DNA from: Gottfriedia sp002574545
Lineage (GTDB): Bacteria; Bacillota; Bacilli; Bacillales; Bacillaceae_G
Reading direction: 5' to 3' (one strand)
Length of the DNA: 64,000 nt
Assembly (NCBI GenBank): GCA_052180195.1
Contig: CP197469.1
Translations under genes and position numbers: made by a program
Notes under the pieces: model-generated
What the model was told of the DNA's origin: nothing
Database searches by the model: none
The model's input: the letters and a program-made list of their open reading frames with translations, nothing else
Part shown: in pieces, positions 60,465 to 64,000 of the stretch
Layout: each line of letters opens with the position of its first letter
Position numbering within the stretch: the stretch's first letter is position 1

Positions 60465-61481
60465 TTGATTGAGATTAAAAATGTCTCTAAGGTTTATCCT
60501 GGAAGACCGCCTATTAAAGCTTTAAATAATATTAATATGAAAATCGAGAAAGGGGAGATTTATGGAATCATTGGATTTTCCGGAGCGGGAAAAAGTACAC
60601 TAATTCGTTGTTTAAATAGACTTGAAGAGCCAACAGAAGGATCAGTTTTAATTGATGGATTGAATCTGATGACATTAAATGATGAAGAGTTACGTAAGAC
60701 ACGTAGAAAAATTGGTGTCGTATTCCAGCATTTTAATCTACTTTCAGCTAAAACGGTATTTGATAATATAGCAATGCCGTTATACCTTGAAGGTAAGAAG
60801 AAACGGGACGTTCAGGAAAAAGTAATGGAATTAATTGAATTTGTTGGACTTACGGGGAAGCAGGATGTATATCCGGGACATTTATCGGGGGGACAAAAGC
60901 AAAGAGTGGGAATAGCAAGGGCACTCGTAACAGACCCAGATCTTTTGTTATGTGATGAAGCTACGTCTGCATTAGACCCTGAAACAACAAAGAATGTATT
61001 AGAGCTTTTAAGGAAGGTTAATAAATCTTATAATCTTACAATTTTCCTTATTACCCATGAAATGAGTGTAATTCGTGATTTATGTGATAAAGTGGCCGTC
61101 ATTGATAATGGAGAAATTGTCGAAGAAGGTAATGTATACGATGTCTTTACGAATCCAAAAAAAGGTATTACAAAGAATTTTGTTAACACTGTATTACAAA
61201 ATGAGGTGCCGTCTAAGCTATCGAAAACATTATCAAAGGGGAAATATTATCAATTAGTCTTTCTAGGTGAAAAGGCAGCCAATCCATTATTATCAGAGGT
61301 TCTAAAAAAATTCGATATTCATTTAAATATTCTTTATGGGTCGATTACAGAGCTACAAGAAAGGCCATATGGAAATTTACTTGTAGCATTAGAGGGAACA
61401 AAAGAGGAAAGCTCAAAAGCGATTAAATTTATTTCAGAGAAGGGGATCGATGTAAGGGAGGTTGAATTAAATGGAGCTTAA
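60465..61481 (+). CDS. metN: Methionine ABC transporter ATP-binding protein
   Basis: A 338-residue ATPase of the MetNIQ importer. Walker A GFSGAGKSTL, Q-loop VFQHFNLL, signature LSGGQKQRVGIARAL, Walker B LLLCDEATSALD, H-loop ITHEM; the C-terminal ~90 residues form the NIL (ACT-like) domain that senses methionine. TTG start at 60465 with GGAGG 8 bp upstream gives the MIEIKNVSKVYPG N-terminus normal for MetN; the longer frame from 60432 lacks a ribosome binding site. Controlled by the S-box riboswitch; overlaps metI by 11 bp. Confidence 0.96.
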   Translation: MIEIKNVSKVYPGRPPIKALNNINMKIEKGEIYGIIGFSGAGKSTLIRCLNRLEEPTEGSVLIDGLNLMTLNDEELRKTRRKIGVVFQHFNLLSAKTVFDNIAMPLYLEGKKKRDVQEKVMELIEFVGLTGKQDVYPGHLSGGQKQRVGIARALVTDPDLLLCDEATSALDPETTKNVLELLRKVNKSYNLTIFLITHEMSVIRDLCDKVAVIDNGEIVEEGNVYDVFTNPKKGITKNFVNTVLQNEVPSKLSKTLSKGKYYQLVFLGEKAANPLLSEVLKKFDIHLNILYGSITELQERPYGNLLVALEGTKEESSKAIKFISEKGIDVREVELNGA

Positions 61482-62139
61482 TTGGGAATTCTTTTGGCCA
61501 CAGTTTTTGCAGGCAACTCAAGATACATTTCTAACTGTGCTAGGATCATTTATTTTTGGCACAATCATAGGATTGCCTTTAGGAATTATCCTAGTAGTAA
61601 CAAGGCCAGGTCATATAATGGAAAATAAACCTTTATTTACTTTGTTAAATACCATTATTAATATTGTTCGATCTGTACCATTTATTATTTTGCTAGTTGC
61701 CATTATACCATTTACTAGATTATTGACGGGGACATCAATTGGCGTAGTAGCAGCAATTGTTCCGCTTTCGATCTTTGTGGGACCTTATTTGGCAAGATTG
61801 ATTGAGAACTCCATGCTAGAAGTGGATAAGGGAGTGTTGGAAACAGCCTATTCAATGGGAGCAACGAAGTTTCAAATCATCGTGAAGTTTATTTTACCAG
61901 AGGCGATTCCATCGTTGATTCTTTCATTTACAACAGCAACGATTGGATTGATTGGATCGACTGCGGCAGCAGGGGCTGTTGGTGCTGGAGGATTAGGTGA
62001 CTTAGCTATTACATATGGTTATCAGCGCTTTGAAACATTGGTTATTATCATCACTGTTGTATTACTAGTACTGATCGTGCAAATCATACAAAGCTTAGGA
62101 AATACGTGGTCAAGATATGTAAGGAGGAAAAGAGGATGA
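61471..62139 (+). CDS. metI: Methionine ABC transporter permease
   Basis: A 222-residue permease with five helices. The EAA-type loop appears as METAYSMGATKFQIIVKFILPEA (ETAYSMGATKFQI core), and FTTATIGLIGSTAAAGAVGA GGLGD is the typical MetI end region. It overlaps metN (11 bp) and metQ (4 bp, ATGA), so all three are coupled. Confidence 0.95.
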   Translation: MELNWEFFWPQFLQATQDTFLTVLGSFIFGTIIGLPLGIILVVTRPGHIMENKPLFTLLNTIINIVRSVPFIILLVAIIPFTRLLTGTSIGVVAAIVPLSIFVGPYLARLIENSMLEVDKGVLETAYSMGATKFQIIVKFILPEAIPSLILSFTTATIGLIGSTAAAGAVGAGGLGDLAITYGYQRFETLVIIITVVLLVLIVQIIQSLGNTWSRYVRRKRG

Positions 62140-62984
62140 AAAAGTTTTTTACTATTTTTGCAGCATTATTATTAACAGTTTCTGTATTATCAGCATGTGG
62201 TTCTAAATCATCATCAGGTAATGGAAAGGAAAGAACAGTTAAGATTGGTATTAACGGTGATGACTATGAACTTTGGAATATTGTACAAAAACAAGTAAAA
62301 AGTGAAGGCATAAAATTGAAAATTATTTCATTTTCAGATTATGTTCAGCCGAACACTGCACTTAATGACGGCAGTCTTGATTTAAATTCTTTTCAAACGA
62401 TTACTTATATGAACCAATTTAAAGCAGATCATAATTTAGATATTTCTGCGATTGGCTCGACGGTGATTGCGCCAATGGGGATTTACTCACATAAATTTAA
62501 GAAGCTAAGTGATATTCCAGATGGAGCAACTATTACGATACCAAATGATGTTACGAACGCAGGCCGAGCACTTAAACTATTACAATCTTCAAAGTTAATT
62601 AGTTTAGTAGATAATTTTGATCCTAAAGGAAGTATTGAACAAATTAAAGACAATCCTAAGCATCTGAAAATCCAACCGGTTGCTGCAGGGCAAACAGCTA
62701 GATCATTGGATGATGTGGCAGCAGCGATCATTAACAATGGATTCGCTGTTCAAGCGGGCCTAGACCCTGCAAAGGATCCACTTTATAAAGAAGATCCAAA
62801 TGATAAAGCAGCTATGCCGTATATCAATGTTATTGCATCTCGTACGAAGAATAAAAATGACAAGGATTTTTCAAAGATTGTAAAAGCATATCAATCAAAA
62901 GAAGTTCATGATTACATTATTAAACGTGACAAAGGTGCTACGGTTCCGGTAGTCATTTCAATTGATAAAATTAAAAATCTATAA
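62136..62984 (+). CDS. metQ: Methionine-binding lipoprotein
   Basis: A 282-residue lipoprotein of the NlpA/MetQ family. Signal peptide with lipobox LSAC (Cys at about residue 23, in TVSVLSACGSKS), then the binding domain: VKIGINGDDYELWNIVQ, SDYVQPNTALNDGSLDLNSF, and PNDVTNAGRALKLLQS. ATG at 62136 after AAGGAGG, overlapping metI. It captures methionine at the cell surface for MetNI. Confidence 0.95.
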   Translation: MKKFFTIFAALLLTVSVLSACGSKSSSGNGKERTVKIGINGDDYELWNIVQKQVKSEGIKLKIISFSDYVQPNTALNDGSLDLNSFQTITYMNQFKADHNLDISAIGSTVIAPMGIYSHKFKKLSDIPDGATITIPNDVTNAGRALKLLQSSKLISLVDNFDPKGSIEQIKDNPKHLKIQPVAAGQTARSLDDVAAAIINNGFAVQAGLDPAKDPLYKEDPNDKAAMPYINVIASRTKNKNDKDFSKIVKAYQSKEVHDYIIKRDKGATVPVVISIDKIKNL

Positions 62985-63030
62985 AGCTAGTTTATGCTTA
63001 TATAAAAGAGTGGAAGGGAGAAAAGTTTAA

Positions 63031-64000
63031 ATGACAGTCCAAGTTGAAACGCAAAGAGAACAAATTGTAAAAAGTATTGAGGAATCAAAGGATGTTTATC
63101 TTGAAATTAGCCACAAAATTCATGAGAAACCTGAAATTGGCAATCAAGAATTTTTTGCATCAGAAACACATACTAAAATTCTAGTAGAAGCTGGATTCGA
63201 TGTAACGCGTAATATTGCAGGACATGAAACAGGCTTTGTAGCAAGGAAAAAGTCATCTAAACAAGGCCCAACCATCGCTTTTTTAGCAGAATACGATGCA
63301 TTACCTGGTCTTGGTCATGCATGCGGACATAATATTATTGGAACAACGAGTGTAGCAGCAGGAATCGCACTTGCTGAAGTTATTTCTGAGACCGGAGGAG
63401 AGGTTGTTATATTTGGAACACCTGCAGAAGAAGGTGGACCAAACGGAAGTGCAAAGGGGAGTTTTGTAAAAAATGGATTACTAGAAGGTGTTGATGCAGC
63501 TCTTATGCTCCACCCAAGTGGTAAAACAGGTTTGTCAACCCCATCATTGGCAGTGGATCCATTAGACTTCCATTTTTATGGAAAAGCAGCCCATGCAGCT
63601 GGGTCACCAGAACATGGAATTAATGCCTTAGATGCAGTTATCCAGTTATTCAATGGAATTAATGCCCTACGCCAGCAGCTTCCTACTGATGTTCGTATAC
63701 ATGGAATTATCACTCATGGAGGCGATGCACCGAATATTATTCCTGAGTATGCTTCAGCGAGATTTTTCATCCGTGCTAGTACTTGGAAACGTACGGAAGA
63801 AGTATCTACAAAGATTCGTAATATTGCCGAAGGAGCAGCGCTTGCAACAGGTAGTACAGTGAAAATTGAAAGATTCCAAAATGAAGTCCATGATTTTATT
63901 ATCAATCAATCTCTTGATGAGATTGTAGGTGAAGAACTAAGCCTATTGGGTGAAGTAGTACATGGTAAAAGCGGTGGTCTAGGATCTACTGACGCCGGAA
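63031..64000 (+). CDS. M20-family amidohydrolase, truncated by window end
   Basis: The first 323 codons of a zinc-dependent M20 amidohydrolase (M20D/AbgB/YxeP-like). Metal-site motifs: LAEYDALPGLGHACGHNIIG, GTPAEEGGPNGSAKGS and MLHPSG; the lid domain is FHFYGKAAHAAGSPEHGINA. Substrates in this group are N-acyl amino acids or aminobenzoyl-glutamate. It lies 46 bp after metQ with no terminator between, and AAGGGAG before the ATG, so it is likely read with metNIQ; N-acyl-methionine or a related compound is a plausible substrate. The frame is open to the last base. Confidence 0.9.
   Translation, partial: MTVQVETQREQIVKSIEESKDVYLEISHKIHEKPEIGNQEFFASETHTKILVEAGFDVTRNIAGHETGFVARKKSSKQGPTIAFLAEYDALPGLGHACGHNIIGTTSVAAGIALAEVISETGGEVVIFGTPAEEGGPNGSAKGSFVKNGLLEGVDAALMLHPSGKTGLSTPSLAVDPLDFHFYGKAAHAAGSPEHGINALDAVIQLFNGINALRQQLPTDVRIHGIITHGGDAPNIIPEYASARFFIRASTWKRTEEVSTKIRNIAEGAALATGSTVKIERFQNEVHDFIINQSLDEIVGEELSLLGEVVHGKSGGLGSTDAG

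Noticed and set aside
1..64000. CRISPR arrays, tRNA or rRNA genes, prophage modules
   Set aside because: No regularly spaced repeats, no tRNA cloverleaf or rRNA signature, and no integrase, capsid or terminase genes were seen.

Overview
The window is an AT-rich, gene-dense chromosomal segment of a spore-forming Bacillaceae bacterium. The evidence is strong Gram-positive ribosome binding sites, frequent TTG/GTG starts, a small acid-soluble spore protein (SspL type), a SAM-I (S-box) riboswitch, a CcpA cre-like site, BirA- and CstR-type operators and bidirectional intrinsic terminators between convergent genes. The genus cannot be fixed from this sequence alone. There are no rRNA, tRNA or CRISPR elements and no intact insertion sequence; one decayed IS1182-like transposase and one MITE-like inverted-repeat element are present.

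Layout. 0.1-2 kb: an orphan HTH-TPR regulator and an IS remnant. 2.1-10.9 kb: two tandem paralogous secreted subtilisin-like proteases of about 1,390 residues, each ending in a dockerin-like repeat and preceded by a nearly identical promoter block. 11-20 kb: small housekeeping and accessory genes (SRPBCC protein, PrmC-like methyltransferase, sspL, GNAT/YczE pair divergent from a MarR regulator with twin operators, MMPL transporter divergent from a TetR regulator, UPF0316 protein, YeiH-type exporter).

20.5-34.4 kb is the most novel part: a catabolic island with an AMP-forming acyl-CoA ligase, two Fe(II)/2-oxoglutarate (TauD-like) oxygenases, two ACS-family MFS transporters, an HSL-type esterase, three SDR oxidoreductases, a cupin dioxygenase and a thiolase, around one LysR regulator. 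Six promoters in this island, on both strands, carry the same 65-bp architecture: ATTAGT-N3-ACTTAC-like distal repeat, ATTAAA-N3-TTTAAT proximal repeat, then exactly 23 bp to a -10 hexamer. I infer that the LysR protein controls all six as a local regulon for oxidative breakdown of an unidentified carboxylic acid or ester to acetyl-CoA units.

34.5-43.1 kb: TSUP exporter, a small helical protein, a degraded Cys-rich (coat-like) gene, an RND efflux permease divergent from an OmpR-type two-component system, and a DedA protein fused to a catalytically degraded PAP2 domain. 43.5-47.4 kb: biotin genes bioA and bioY-bioD-bioB around a BirA-like operator, without the early pimelate genes. 47.5-50.3 kb: chromate transporter and D-serine ammonia-lyase.

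50.5-56.4 kb: a persulfide/sulfide-stress regulon. A CstR repressor (Cys31, Cys60) lies among repeated ATACCC-N4-GGGTAT operators, which precede a class V (NifS/Csd-like) aminotransferase, a DsrE-like protein, a rhodanese, a TusA-rhodanese fusion, a rhodanese-metallo-beta-lactamase persulfide dioxygenase, TusA and a TauE/SafE exporter. 56.4-60 kb: EamA exporter divergent from a MocR regulator, ASCH protein and a membrane protein. 60.1-64 kb: S-box riboswitch, metN-metI-metQ methionine importer, and an M20 amidohydrolase running off the window end.
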